Shown in pieces: positions 1 through 5,909 of a stretch of 5,909 nucleotides of DNA. Both the position numbers and the translations under genes were made by a program. Source of the DNA: Alphaproteobacteria bacterium (GTDB lineage Bacteria > Pseudomonadota > Alphaproteobacteria > RS24); NCBI GenBank assembly GCA_009920875.1, contig RFZE01000092.1, forward strand, positions 1-5,909. The letters run 5' to 3'. The notes below the pieces were generated by a model. It saw nothing but the letters and a program-made list of their open reading frames with translations, was not told the origin of the DNA and did not search any database. Every line of letters starts with the position of its first letter. Position 1 is the first letter of the stretch.

Positions 1-1121
1 CCGCCCATATTGAACACACCGGCCAGCTTGGCGTCTTTGACCTGCATTTCACCGGCATCATCCATGAGTTGGCGCGCCGCCATGACATGCATGGACACAC
101 CGGTCGCCCCGACCGGATGGCCTTTGGCCTTCAACCCGCCCGACGGATTGATCGGCAATTTGCCATCCTTATAGACCGTGCCATCGGCCAGCGCTTGCGC
201 CCCCTTGCCGGTTTGCGTCAGCCCCATGGCTTCATATTGAATAAGCTCGGCAATGGTGAAGCAGTCATGCGTTTCAACCAAAGACATATCGTCCAAACCG
301 AGACCGGCTTCCGCCAGGCCTTTTTTCCAAGCATTTGCCGGACCGTCAAAAGCCGTCACATCGCGCTTGCTCATGGGTAGAAAATCATTGGCCTGGGCGC
401 GTGCGCGAAAGGCAATGGCCTTGTCATGGCTTTGTGCCGTCTCGTCATCACACAGCACAATGGCCGCCGCCCCGTCTGAAATCATTGAACAATCCGTGCG
501 CTTCAATGGGCCGGCAACGATTGGGTTTTTGTCGCTTTCGGCACGACAAAACTCATAACCGAAATCTTTTTGCATATGCGCCAAAGGATTGACCGCGCCA
601 TTGGCATGGTTTTTGGCGGCAATTTTTGCCAGCGCGTCTGACTGGTCGCCATATTGTTGGAAATATTGACCGGCAATGACCCCGAAAATACCCGGGAAAG
701 TCAGGCCTGCATCGCCTTCTTCCGGCATGTAAGAAGCGCGCGACAAGCAGCGCCCGACATCAGCGCTCGACAAATGGGTCATTTTTTCAACACCAATGGC
801 CAGCACGCGGCGCGCCCGCCCGCTTTCAATCATATTGGCCGCTTGAAACACCGCCGCCGAGCCTGAACCGCAGGCATTTTCAACCCGCGTGGACGGGGTA
901 AAGCGAAACGCCGCATCGACCTGTAGAGCCAGCGAGGAGATGAAATCTTGTTCCGACATGCCGGCATTGAAAGTGGCGACATAAATCGCATCAATATCTT
1001 CTGCGCCGACACCGGCATCGTCCAAAGCTTCACTGGCAGCCGCCACCAAAAGCGCTTCCAGCTCCTGATCTTCCAATTTACCGAATTTGGTGTGGCCCCA
1101 GCCAACAATGCATACAGACAT
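1..1121 (-). CDS. SCP2-type thiolase / acetyl-CoA acetyltransferase family protein (3' end cut by window)
   Basis: The protein probably cleaves or forms 3-ketoacyl-CoA, using CoA, in the cytoplasm. 373 full codons are visible from the ATG at 1121; only a short C-terminal piece should lie beyond base 1. The N-terminus (MSVCIVGWGHTKFG) is typical of the family. The nucleophile is Cys84 in VENACGSGS. Residues 283-288 (ETHDCF) carry the His285-Asp286 pair of SCP2-type thiolases, and residues 325-341 (NPSGGLKAKGHPVGATG) carry the catalytic His335. The last visible residues, VFNMGG, lie where classical thiolases have a second catalytic Cys; its absence is normal for the SCP2/lipid-transfer branch. 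The frame is open with no frameshift. A GGGAG ribosome site at 1128-1132 lies 6 nt before the ATG and supports this start. It follows the alpha/beta hydrolase on the same strand after 78 bp and seems to have its own promoter. The family call is firm; the substrate chain is unknown, and biosynthetic or non-catalytic members exist. Confidence 0.93.
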   Translation of the reverse strand, partial: MSVCIVGWGHTKFGKLEDQELEALLVAAASEALDDAGVGAEDIDAIYVATFNAGMSEQDFISSLALQVDAAFRFTPSTRVENACGSGSAAVFQAANMIESGRARRVLAIGVEKMTHLSSADVGRCLSRASYMPEEGDAGLTFPGIFGVIAGQYFQQYGDQSDALAKIAAKNHANGAVNPLAHMQKDFGYEFCRAESDKNPIVAGPLKRTDCSMISDGAAAIVLCDDETAQSHDKAIAFRARAQANDFLPMSKRDVTAFDGPANAWKKGLAEAGLGLDDMSLVETHDCFTIAELIQYEAMGLTQTGKGAQALADGTVYKDGKLPINPSGGLKAKGHPVGATGVSMHVMAARQLMDDAGEMQVKDAKLAGVFNMG

Positions 1122-1146
1122 GGTTTTCTCCCGAAATAAGTGCGCC

Positions 1147-1175
1147 AATAGAACCAGCGCGGCAATTTTTGTCAA
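1147..1175 (-). promoter_or_regulatory. Putative sigma70-like promoter for the thiolase gene
   Basis: Read on the minus strand, a perfect -35 hexamer TTGACA (1175-1170) is followed after 17 bp by TCTATT (1152-1147), which matches the -10 consensus at 4 of 6 positions. Transcription would start near 1140, leaving a leader of about 19 nt that contains the GGGAG ribosome site. It lies wholly in the 78-bp gap after the hydrolase stop codon, so the thiolase could be transcribed independently of the hydrolase. This is a sequence match only. Confidence 0.5.
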
Positions 1176-1199
1176 GACGGCAGCTTTTAACCCGACGCC

Positions 1200-2081
1200 T
1201 TAAGTGAGACCCAGAAAAGCCAGCACATCGGGGCCAATCTCATTTTCCAAGCCGGGGCCGATATCATGCCCCATGCCGATAACCGGCCGCCACACGGCGC
1301 CGGGCACAGTCTCGGCAATATGGCGACCGCATGAAATATCAATCAGCGTATCGGCATCGCCGTGAATGACCATAAAGGGCAAGCCGATTTCTTTCAGCCT
1401 TTCGGTGCGCGACCCGTCCGCCAAGGCCGCCGCCATTTGCCTGATCACCCCTTGCGGATGCCAGCATCGTTGAATGACTTTTGTCGCCAAAGCGCGGCGC
1501 GTTTCAAATGGTGTCGGAAAAGCCGGGCTGGCATGCTCGGCCAGGCTTTCGGTGAGATAGTCAATAAGCTCGCCCTCATCTTCATTATCGGGCGGGGTCA
1601 AGCCGCTGGCCGCCGGTATCGGCAAAGACACATCACCTGACGTTGACATAACGCAAATGATTTTGCCGATGCGCGCGGCATGCGAAAACGCCAAATGCTG
1701 CGCCACCATGCCGCCCAAGGACATGCCCCAAATATGTGCCTTTTCAATGGCCAATGCATCCATCAGCCCGATCACGTCTTCCGCCATATCGGCTATTTGA
1801 TAAGGCACGGGGAAGCTCGCGCCGGCTTGTAAACCGGCCATCAGCGCCATCATATCCGGCACACCGGCTGCATCAAGCTTGCTGCTTTCACCGACATCGC
1901 GATTGTCAAAAACAATCACATCAAGACCGGCGGCGGTGAAATAATCGATAAAAGCGGGCGGCCATTGCACCATTTGCGTGCCCAAGCCGCGAATGAGAAT
2001 CAGCGGCTCTGAGGCGCGCTTCTCATCTGTCTGAAAAACCTCATAACACAGGCTCAGCCCATTGGCGTTTGCGAAAGCCAT
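1200..2081 (-). CDS. Alpha/beta hydrolase (esterase-like, 'DNRDVG' / RdmC-like group)
   Basis: This is a complete 293-residue cytoplasmic alpha/beta-hydrolase-fold enzyme with no signal peptide. The oxyanion-hole strand and loop are at residues 28-35 (LILIRGLG), followed by FDNRDVGES at 58-66, a block I associate with aclacinomycin methylesterase-like hydrolases. The nucleophile is Ser121 in the elbow GMSLGG (119-124). A variable cap spans roughly residues 150-200. The acid is probably Asp244 in HGDADTLI (240-247), and the catalytic His is His272 in GMGHDIG. The triad is therefore complete. The start is supported by AAAGGGG at about 2088-2094, 7 nt before the ATG. It lies head to head with the glycerol-3-phosphate dehydrogenase gene (77 bp between the starts) and upstream of the thiolase on the same strand. 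An ester or lipid substrate is plausible given the neighbours but cannot be read from the sequence; other activities of the fold, such as lactonase or C-C hydrolase, remain open. Confidence 0.93.
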   Translation of the reverse strand: MAFANANGLSLCYEVFQTDEKRASEPLILIRGLGTQMVQWPPAFIDYFTAAGLDVIVFDNRDVGESSKLDAAGVPDMMALMAGLQAGASFPVPYQIADMAEDVIGLMDALAIEKAHIWGMSLGGMVAQHLAFSHAARIGKIICVMSTSGDVSLPIPAASGLTPPDNEDEGELIDYLTESLAEHASPAFPTPFETRRALATKVIQRCWHPQGVIRQMAAALADGSRTERLKEIGLPFMVIHGDADTLIDISCGRHIAETVPGAVWRPVIGMGHDIGPGLENEIGPDVLAFLGLT

Positions 2082-2108
2082 TTTCGTGCCCCTTTCCCCA
2101 TTTCTTGC

Positions 2109-2139
2109 TTTATACTGCCCGTAAATACGTCCCCAGCAA
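2109..2139 (-). promoter_or_regulatory. Putative promoter for the alpha/beta hydrolase gene
   Basis: On the minus strand TTGCTG (2139-2134) and TATAAA (2114-2109) resemble -35 and -10 elements. The -10 match is good, but the 19-bp spacing is longer than ideal. A start near 2102 would give a leader of about 20 nt carrying the AAAGGGG ribosome site. The same bases read on the plus strand give TATACT (2111-2116), a possible -10 for the opposite gene, so the two promoters may overlap. Confidence 0.3.
2111..2116 (+). promoter_or_regulatory. Possible -10 element for the glycerol-3-phosphate dehydrogenase gene
   Basis: TATACT matches the -10 consensus at 5 of 6 positions and would start transcription near 2123, about 36 nt before the ATG at 2159. 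No acceptable -35 hexamer lies 16-18 bp upstream (around 2088-2094), so the promoter may depend on an activator, or the match may be chance. It overlaps the proposed -10 of the opposite gene. Confidence 0.25.
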
Positions 2140-2158
2140 AGCCGGTTTTAATTTTATC

Positions 2159-3814
2159 ATGCAACGCAATTTTGACGCTCTCGGCTCCGCCTCATTCGAT
2201 GTCGCCATTATTGGTGGCGGTGCAACAGGCGCGGCCATTGCTTTTGACGCTTCATTGCGTGGGCTTCGCGTTGCATTGATCGATAAGGGCGATTTTGGCG
2301 GTGCGACCTCTGCCGGCTCGACCAAGCTCATGCATGGCGGGTTGCGCTATTTGGCCAATGGCGAGATTAAGCTGGTGCGCGAAGGTTTGCGCGAGCGCCG
2401 CTATTGGGCGCGCATGGCCAAGCATTTGGTGCACCCGCTGGCCTTTGTCATGCCAAGCTATAGCGGACAAAAACCGTCGCGCCTGACATTGGGGCTGGCG
2501 CTGGCGCTTTATGACTGGCTGGCTTTTGACCGCAATCGCGGCGTTGATACGATGCAGAAAATGCCCGGTTACCGCGCCATGACGGTGGCGCAGACTTTGG
2601 GGCTTATCCCCGACCTGCCGCCTCAATTGGCCGGTGAGAATGAAAGCCCAAGCGCCAAGCTGTCAGCCGGTCTGCTTTATCATGACGGACAAATGCTCTC
2701 GCCCGAGCGCCTGTGTTTAGCGCTCATCCGCAGCGCCATGGCGGCCGGTGCGGTGGCCGTCAATCATGCCGAAGCGACGGATTTTCTGATCGAAGACAAT
2801 CGCTGTGTCGGCTTTCAAGCGAAAGACCGCTTATCGCGCCAGCGCCTTGATGTGCGCGCGGCCATAACGATTAATGCCGCCGGCCCTTGGGCCGACCATA
2901 TTATGAGCGCAGCCGATAAAAAGCCGCCGCGCAAAACCTTAATACGCTCTAAAGGCATTCATATCGTGACCCGCAATTTGACGCGCGGCGCGGCACTGGC
3001 CATGCCGATTGACGATGAGCATATTTTCATCACCCCCTATATGGGCATGAGCCTTTTGGCCACCACCGATACGAAATTTGACGATGCGCCCGATAAGGCG
3101 TGCGTCACCAAGCAAGATATTGACGCGCTTTTGGCCAAAGCCAATCGCGCCCTGCCCGATGCCAAGCTGACGCGCAAAGATGTGGTTTATGCCTATGTCG
3201 GCCTGCGGCCCTTGGTTGCTGATATGGGCGACCGGCCTAACACCACTTATGGCTTGAGCCGCGGCAGTGAGATTTATGACCATGCCAAACAGGGCGGTAT
3301 GCACGGCATGATTTCCGCCCTTGGGGGGAAATGGACAACGGCGCGCCGCCTCGCCGCGCAGGTCGTCGATCTGGCCATGCATAAGCTTGACGCCAAGCCG
3401 GTGCGCTGCCGTAGCCATCTCACCGCTTTGGAATGCGCCCCACGCGATGATTTGGGCCGCTTTATGGACGCGATGCGCGCCGCTTATCCAAAACATGACA
3501 CCGCCAGTATTGATTTGATGAGCCGCCTTTATGGCCGCTTCCTGCCTGCAATGATGGCGGCTGATACAAACGGGCTGGCCGCATTGAAAGATGATTTATT
3601 GGCCGCGCGCATTGCCTTTGCGGTCAGCGATGAAATGGCCATGACGCTGGAAGATATTGTGCTGCGCCGTTTGATTGAAGGACAAATCGGCGCCCTCACC
3701 AGCAGCCAAATCGACATTATCGAAGATTGGCTGCAAAGCCGCCTCGGCCATAGCGATGCCGAAATGAAGCGGCAAAGAAAAGCGCTTAACGATAAGCTGA
3801 AAGTGCCTCGCTAA
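2159..3814 (+). CDS. glpD: FAD-dependent glycerol-3-phosphate dehydrogenase
   Basis: The enzyme oxidises sn-glycerol 3-phosphate to dihydroxyacetone phosphate and passes electrons through FAD to quinone, normally as a peripheral inner-membrane protein. From the chosen ATG it has 551 residues, about 50 more than E. coli GlpD. An N-terminal Rossmann FAD site is at residues 15-24 (VAIIGGGATG). The family signature STKLMHGGLRYL (54-65) contains His59, Arg63 and Tyr64, matching substrate-pocket residues of E. coli GlpD. INAAGPWAD is at 238-246, GLRPL with Arg350 at 348-352, and GGKWTTAR with Lys391 at 389-396. The C-terminal DAO_C-like domain covers roughly 420-535. An in-frame ATG at 2069 would add 30 residues but lies inside the divergent hydrolase gene, and the extension is not family-like; 2159 puts the FAD motif at the usual distance. 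No clear Shine-Dalgarno precedes 2159. No glycerol kinase or transporter is visible nearby. GlpA-type or bifunctional naming is possible, but the reaction is secure. Confidence 0.94.
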   Translation: MQRNFDALGSASFDVAIIGGGATGAAIAFDASLRGLRVALIDKGDFGGATSAGSTKLMHGGLRYLANGEIKLVREGLRERRYWARMAKHLVHPLAFVMPSYSGQKPSRLTLGLALALYDWLAFDRNRGVDTMQKMPGYRAMTVAQTLGLIPDLPPQLAGENESPSAKLSAGLLYHDGQMLSPERLCLALIRSAMAAGAVAVNHAEATDFLIEDNRCVGFQAKDRLSRQRLDVRAAITINAAGPWADHIMSAADKKPPRKTLIRSKGIHIVTRNLTRGAALAMPIDDEHIFITPYMGMSLLATTDTKFDDAPDKACVTKQDIDALLAKANRALPDAKLTRKDVVYAYVGLRPLVADMGDRPNTTYGLSRGSEIYDHAKQGGMHGMISALGGKWTTARRLAAQVVDLAMHKLDAKPVRCRSHLTALECAPRDDLGRFMDAMRAAYPKHDTASIDLMSRLYGRFLPAMMAADTNGLAALKDDLLAARIAFAVSDEMAMTLEDIVLRRLIEGQIGALTSSQIDIIEDWLQSRLGHSDAEMKRQRKALNDKLKVPR

Positions 3815-3816
3815 TT

Positions 3817-5367
3817 CTAGCCGACGCGGCGTTCTTGGCCTTCCCAATAAGGTTCGCGCAATTCGCGGCGCAAAATTTTACCCGATGGGTTGCGCGGCAG
3901 GGCGTCGATAAAATCAACCGATTTGGGCAATTTATAACCGGCAATGCGCGCGCGCGCAAAAGCGATAATCTCGTCTTCGCTGAGGCTTTTTCCCTCGGCC
4001 ATGACGACGCAAGCTTTCACCGCCTCGCCCCATTTTTCGCTTGGCACGCCAATCACCGCCACATCGGCAATATCGGGATGGGCAAAAAGCGCGTTTTCCA
4101 CTTCCGCCGGATAGACGTTTTCGCCGCCCGACACGATCATGTCTTTGACGCGGTCATGGATAAAGACATAGCCTTCTTCATCAAGAAAACCGGCATCGCC
4201 GGAATAAAACCAGCCCTCTTTCACCGCTTCTGTCGTGGCATCGGGCTTGTTCCAATAGCCCTTCATAATTGAGCCGCCGCGCATGATAATCTCGCCGACC
4301 TCGCCTTGCGGCACATGATTTCCCGCCTCATCGACAATGCGCAGTTCGACACCCGCATTGGGCTTACCGCAAGAGCGCAGCTTATTACGCGCCGCATCAT
4401 GGTCTTCCGGTTTCAAATTGGTGCCGCCGCCGGTGGTTTCTGTAAGGCCGTAAACCTGAACAAAATCGCATTTGAACTTGGCCGCCGCCTGCACCAATAA
4501 TTCTTCGGCAATCGGTGACGCGCCGTAAATCACTTGCCGCACGCTGGAGACATCGCGCGTGGCAATATCGGGCTGTTGCATGACAAACAATATCACCGCC
4601 GGTACCATGAACAGCAAATTGACTTTTTCATCTTCAATCAGCCGCAGAATTTCAGCCGGATTGACCTCCGGCAAAACCGTCACTTTGCAGCCTTCATAAA
4701 GCCCGATAAGGCCGACATTGACACCGGCAATATGAAATAGCGGCATGCATAAAAGCACATGCTCATCGCCTTGCCAGCCGGCCCAATCTTCAGCCTGTTG
4801 TAGCGCGCTTTGCATATTGAGATTGGTCAATTGAACGCCTTTAGGATGGCCGGTCGTGCCCGATGTATAAAGCTGGATGAAATCATCTTGCGCCTGGTAG
4901 TCAAGCTGCGGATGAATTGCCTCTGCTGCATCGCGCCATGCGTCAAACGCCGTCCACTCATCATGCCCGCCATCCATCGCAATCACCCGTTTGACGCTCG
5001 GGCAATCGGCCAAAATGCCTTCAATAAGCGGCACGAAATCCTTGCCGACAAAAACCATTTCGGCTTGCGCATCATTTAAGACATAAGCCACTTCAGGGCC
5101 CGCCAAGCGCGAATTGACCCCGACCAATACGCCGCGTGTCTTCTGCACCCCGAAAAGCAATTGGAAGTATAAATCGGAATTGGCCCCCATAAAGCCGATG
5201 CGCGCATGCGGTTCAATTCCCTCGGCCAGCAAAGCCTGCGCCACCTGATTGGATGTTTCGCTTAATTTTTGATAGCTGGTTTCGCGGCCTTGAAAGACCA
5301 ATGCCGGTTTGTCACCTTGCGCCGCGCATTGCGCTTCCAAAGCTTCAATCAAAATAAAGTCGCTCAT
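3817..5367 (-). CDS. Acyl-CoA synthetase (AMP-forming), fatty-acid--CoA ligase type
   Basis: The enzyme activates a carboxylic acid, probably a fatty acid, with ATP and CoA through an acyl-adenylate. It is a complete 516-residue ANL-superfamily protein. Core motifs appear in order: the phosphate-binding loop YTSGTTGHPKG (167-177), MPLFHIAG (208-215), YGASP (281-285), YGLTET (306-311), YSGD (388-391) with the adenine/ribose-binding Asp, the hinge region HDRVKDM (404-410) followed by GGENVYPAEVE (414-424), and PRNPSGKILRREL (491-503) with catalytic Lys497. All catalytic elements are intact and there is no signal peptide. The length fits the stand-alone medium/long-chain or FadD13-like group rather than a peptide-synthetase module. 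The start is supported by a G-rich stretch at 5376-5381, 8 nt upstream, although this is not a classical Shine-Dalgarno. It converges on the glycerol-3-phosphate dehydrogenase gene with 2 bp between stops and diverges from the MBL-fold gene. Aromatic or branched acids are alternative substrates. Confidence 0.94.
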   Translation of the reverse strand: MSDFILIEALEAQCAAQGDKPALVFQGRETSYQKLSETSNQVAQALLAEGIEPHARIGFMGANSDLYFQLLFGVQKTRGVLVGVNSRLAGPEVAYVLNDAQAEMVFVGKDFVPLIEGILADCPSVKRVIAMDGGHDEWTAFDAWRDAAEAIHPQLDYQAQDDFIQLYTSGTTGHPKGVQLTNLNMQSALQQAEDWAGWQGDEHVLLCMPLFHIAGVNVGLIGLYEGCKVTVLPEVNPAEILRLIEDEKVNLLFMVPAVILFVMQQPDIATRDVSSVRQVIYGASPIAEELLVQAAAKFKCDFVQVYGLTETTGGGTNLKPEDHDAARNKLRSCGKPNAGVELRIVDEAGNHVPQGEVGEIIMRGGSIMKGYWNKPDATTEAVKEGWFYSGDAGFLDEEGYVFIHDRVKDMIVSGGENVYPAEVENALFAHPDIADVAVIGVPSEKWGEAVKACVVMAEGKSLSEDEIIAFARARIAGYKLPKSVDFIDALPRNPSGKILRRELREPYWEGQERRVG

Positions 5368-5394
5368 GCTTTACGCCCCCCATTTCTCCAGAAA

Positions 5395-5422
5395 ATCTTA
5401 GCCATGCAAAAAACGATGTAAA
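5395..5422 (-). promoter_or_regulatory. Putative promoter for the acyl-CoA synthetase gene
   Basis: On the minus strand TTTACA (5422-5417) and TAAGAT (5400-5395) are separated by 16 bp and match the sigma70 -35 and -10 consensus at 5 of 6 and 4 of 6 positions. Transcription would begin near 5388, about 20 nt before the ATG at 5367. It lies in the 105-bp divergent region shared with the MBL-fold gene. Confidence 0.35.
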
Positions 5423-5436
5423 GAGGCTGTTTTTGC
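5406..5436. repeat. Inverted repeat in the divergent acyl-CoA synthetase / MBL-fold control region
   Basis: GCAAAAA at 5406-5412 is the exact reverse complement of TTTTTGC at 5430-5436, with a 17-nt spacer. The half-sites are 24 bp apart centre to centre, a little over two helical turns, and overlap the proposed -35 of the acyl-CoA synthetase promoter. That geometry would suit a dimeric regulator. The arms are short and A/T-rich, so chance is a real possibility. Confidence 0.2.
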
Positions 5437-5472
5437 GCTAGCCTTTCAAGCGTCAAAAGGGGAGATGACGAA

Positions 5473-5909
5473 ATGAGTTTGGCGCATCCGAAATTTGCTT
5501 ATGAAAAAGGCCTGCACCAAATCGGTAATGGCGCTTATGCATGGCTGCAACCCGATGGCGGTTGGGGCTGGTCAAATTCCGGCCTGATTGTCGATGGCGA
5601 TCAATCTTTGGTCGTCGATACTTTGTTCGATGTGCCATTGACACAAACCATGCTGGCCGCCTATGCCGATGCCACGCCGGCCGCAAACACCGTCAATAAG
5701 ATCATCAACACGCATCATAATGGCGACCATTGCAACGGCAATTGCTGCTGCCCCGATGCGCAAATCATTGCCCATAAATTGACCGCCGAACATATGCAGG
5801 CCGAGCCGCCTTCTTTGGTGCAGGGTTTTTTGGATGCTGCGCCGGGCTTGGGTGATCTGGGCAATTATCTCACTTCCTGCTTCGGCCCGTTTGACTTCAA
5901 ATCGGTCGA
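5473..5909 (+). CDS. Metallo-beta-lactamase-fold metallo-hydrolase (3' end cut by window)
   Basis: The first 145 residues of an MBL-fold protein are visible; family members are usually about 300 residues, so roughly half is missing. The N-terminal beta-strands are seen at residues 14-24, WGWSNSGLIVDGD (31-43) and SLVVDT (45-50), followed by a helix near 54-66. The metal-binding motif follows strand KIINT as HHNGDHCNGN (81-90). Compared with the canonical HxHxDH it keeps His81, Asp85 and His86 but has Asn83 in place of the second His. Cys87 and a Cys91-Cys92-Cys93 run follow. No signal peptide is seen. The start is well supported by AAAAGGGGAG (5455-5464), 8 nt before the ATG. It is divergent from the acyl-CoA synthetase gene, with 105 bp between starts. 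A hydrolase of a thioester, ester or lactone is possible; the substrate is unknown and the remaining metal ligands lie outside the window. Confidence 0.88.
   Translation, partial: MSLAHPKFAYEKGLHQIGNGAYAWLQPDGGWGWSNSGLIVDGDQSLVVDTLFDVPLTQTMLAAYADATPAANTVNKIINTHHNGDHCNGNCCCPDAQIIAHKLTAEHMQAEPPSLVQGFLDAAPGLGDLGNYLTSCFGPFDFKSV

Noticed and set aside
366..373. Possible missing second catalytic Cys in the thiolase as a sign of inactivation
   Set aside because: SCP2-type thiolases normally lack the classical C-terminal CxGGG cysteine, and the other catalytic residues (Cys84, His285, His335) are intact.
69..592. Several overlapping plus-strand frames opposite the thiolase
   Set aside because: The minus-strand frame encodes conserved thiolase motifs through this stretch, including the HDCF block and GGLKAKGHPVGATG.
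830..1165. Open frame of 111 codons on the minus strand overlapping the thiolase start
   Set aside because: It is out of frame with the thiolase, which carries Cys84 and the rest of the family motifs through the same bases; the composition is not protein-like.
2939..3496. Long open frame of 185 codons on the minus strand inside the glycerol-3-phosphate dehydrogenase gene
   Set aside because: It lies entirely antisense to a gene with clear family motifs, its translation has no recognisable domain, and GC-rich codon bias commonly keeps the opposite frame open.
3835..4272. Open frame of 145 codons on the plus strand opposite the acyl-CoA synthetase
   Set aside because: It is antisense to the conserved C-terminal domain of the synthetase, rich in His/Arg/Phe as expected for a shadow frame, and shows no domain.
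5382..5384. Alternative upstream ATG for the acyl-CoA synthetase just after a GGAG
   Set aside because: It is out of frame with the synthetase reading frame, so it cannot be an extended start.
5465..5476. Three-codon frame ATG-ACG-AAA-TGA whose stop overlaps the MBL-fold start
   Set aside because: The ribosome site GGGGAG abuts this ATG with no spacing, so it cannot serve it; the site is correctly spaced for the ATG at 5473.
1..5909. Possible mobile element, CRISPR array, tRNA or phage remnant
   Set aside because: No transposase, integrase, spaced direct repeats, cloverleaf-like sequence or target-site duplication was seen; all gaps between genes are 105 bp or shorter and codon use looks uniform by eye.

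Overview
The window looks like ordinary chromosome from a moderately GC-rich proteobacterium, most likely an alphaproteobacterium (possibly marine). This rests on protein style, base composition and dense packing; no rRNA or marker gene is present to fix the taxon. It carries five protein-coding genes, the two at the edges being cut by the window. No tRNA, rRNA, CRISPR array, insertion sequence or phage gene was seen.

Layout from left to right: (1) a minus-strand SCP2-type thiolase (acetyl-CoA acetyltransferase family), start at 1121, C-terminus off the left edge; (2) a minus-strand alpha/beta hydrolase, 2081 to 1200, upstream of the thiolase with a 78-bp gap that holds a good sigma70-like promoter; (3) a 77-bp divergent region and then a plus-strand FAD-dependent glycerol-3-phosphate dehydrogenase, 2159-3814; (4) a minus-strand acyl-CoA synthetase, 5367 to 3817, tail to tail with the dehydrogenase with only 2 bp between the stop codons; (5) a 105-bp divergent region and then a plus-strand metallo-beta-lactamase-fold protein from 5473, cut by the right edge.

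Four of the five products fit lipid and acyl-CoA catabolism: an esterase-like hydrolase could release acids or alcohols, the synthetase activates carboxylic acids to CoA thioesters, the thiolase acts at the 3-ketoacyl-CoA step, and the dehydrogenase oxidises glycerol 3-phosphate into glycolysis at the membrane. This link is inferred from neighbourhood and family only; the genes are not one operon, since their orientations alternate. The MBL-fold protein has no assigned substrate.

I found no convincing new system. The points most worth a second look are the altered metal-binding motif (His-His-Asn-Gly-Asp-His) and nearby cysteine run in the MBL-fold protein, the 2-bp convergent junction, the compact divergent control region in front of the dehydrogenase, and the separate promoter for the thiolase.
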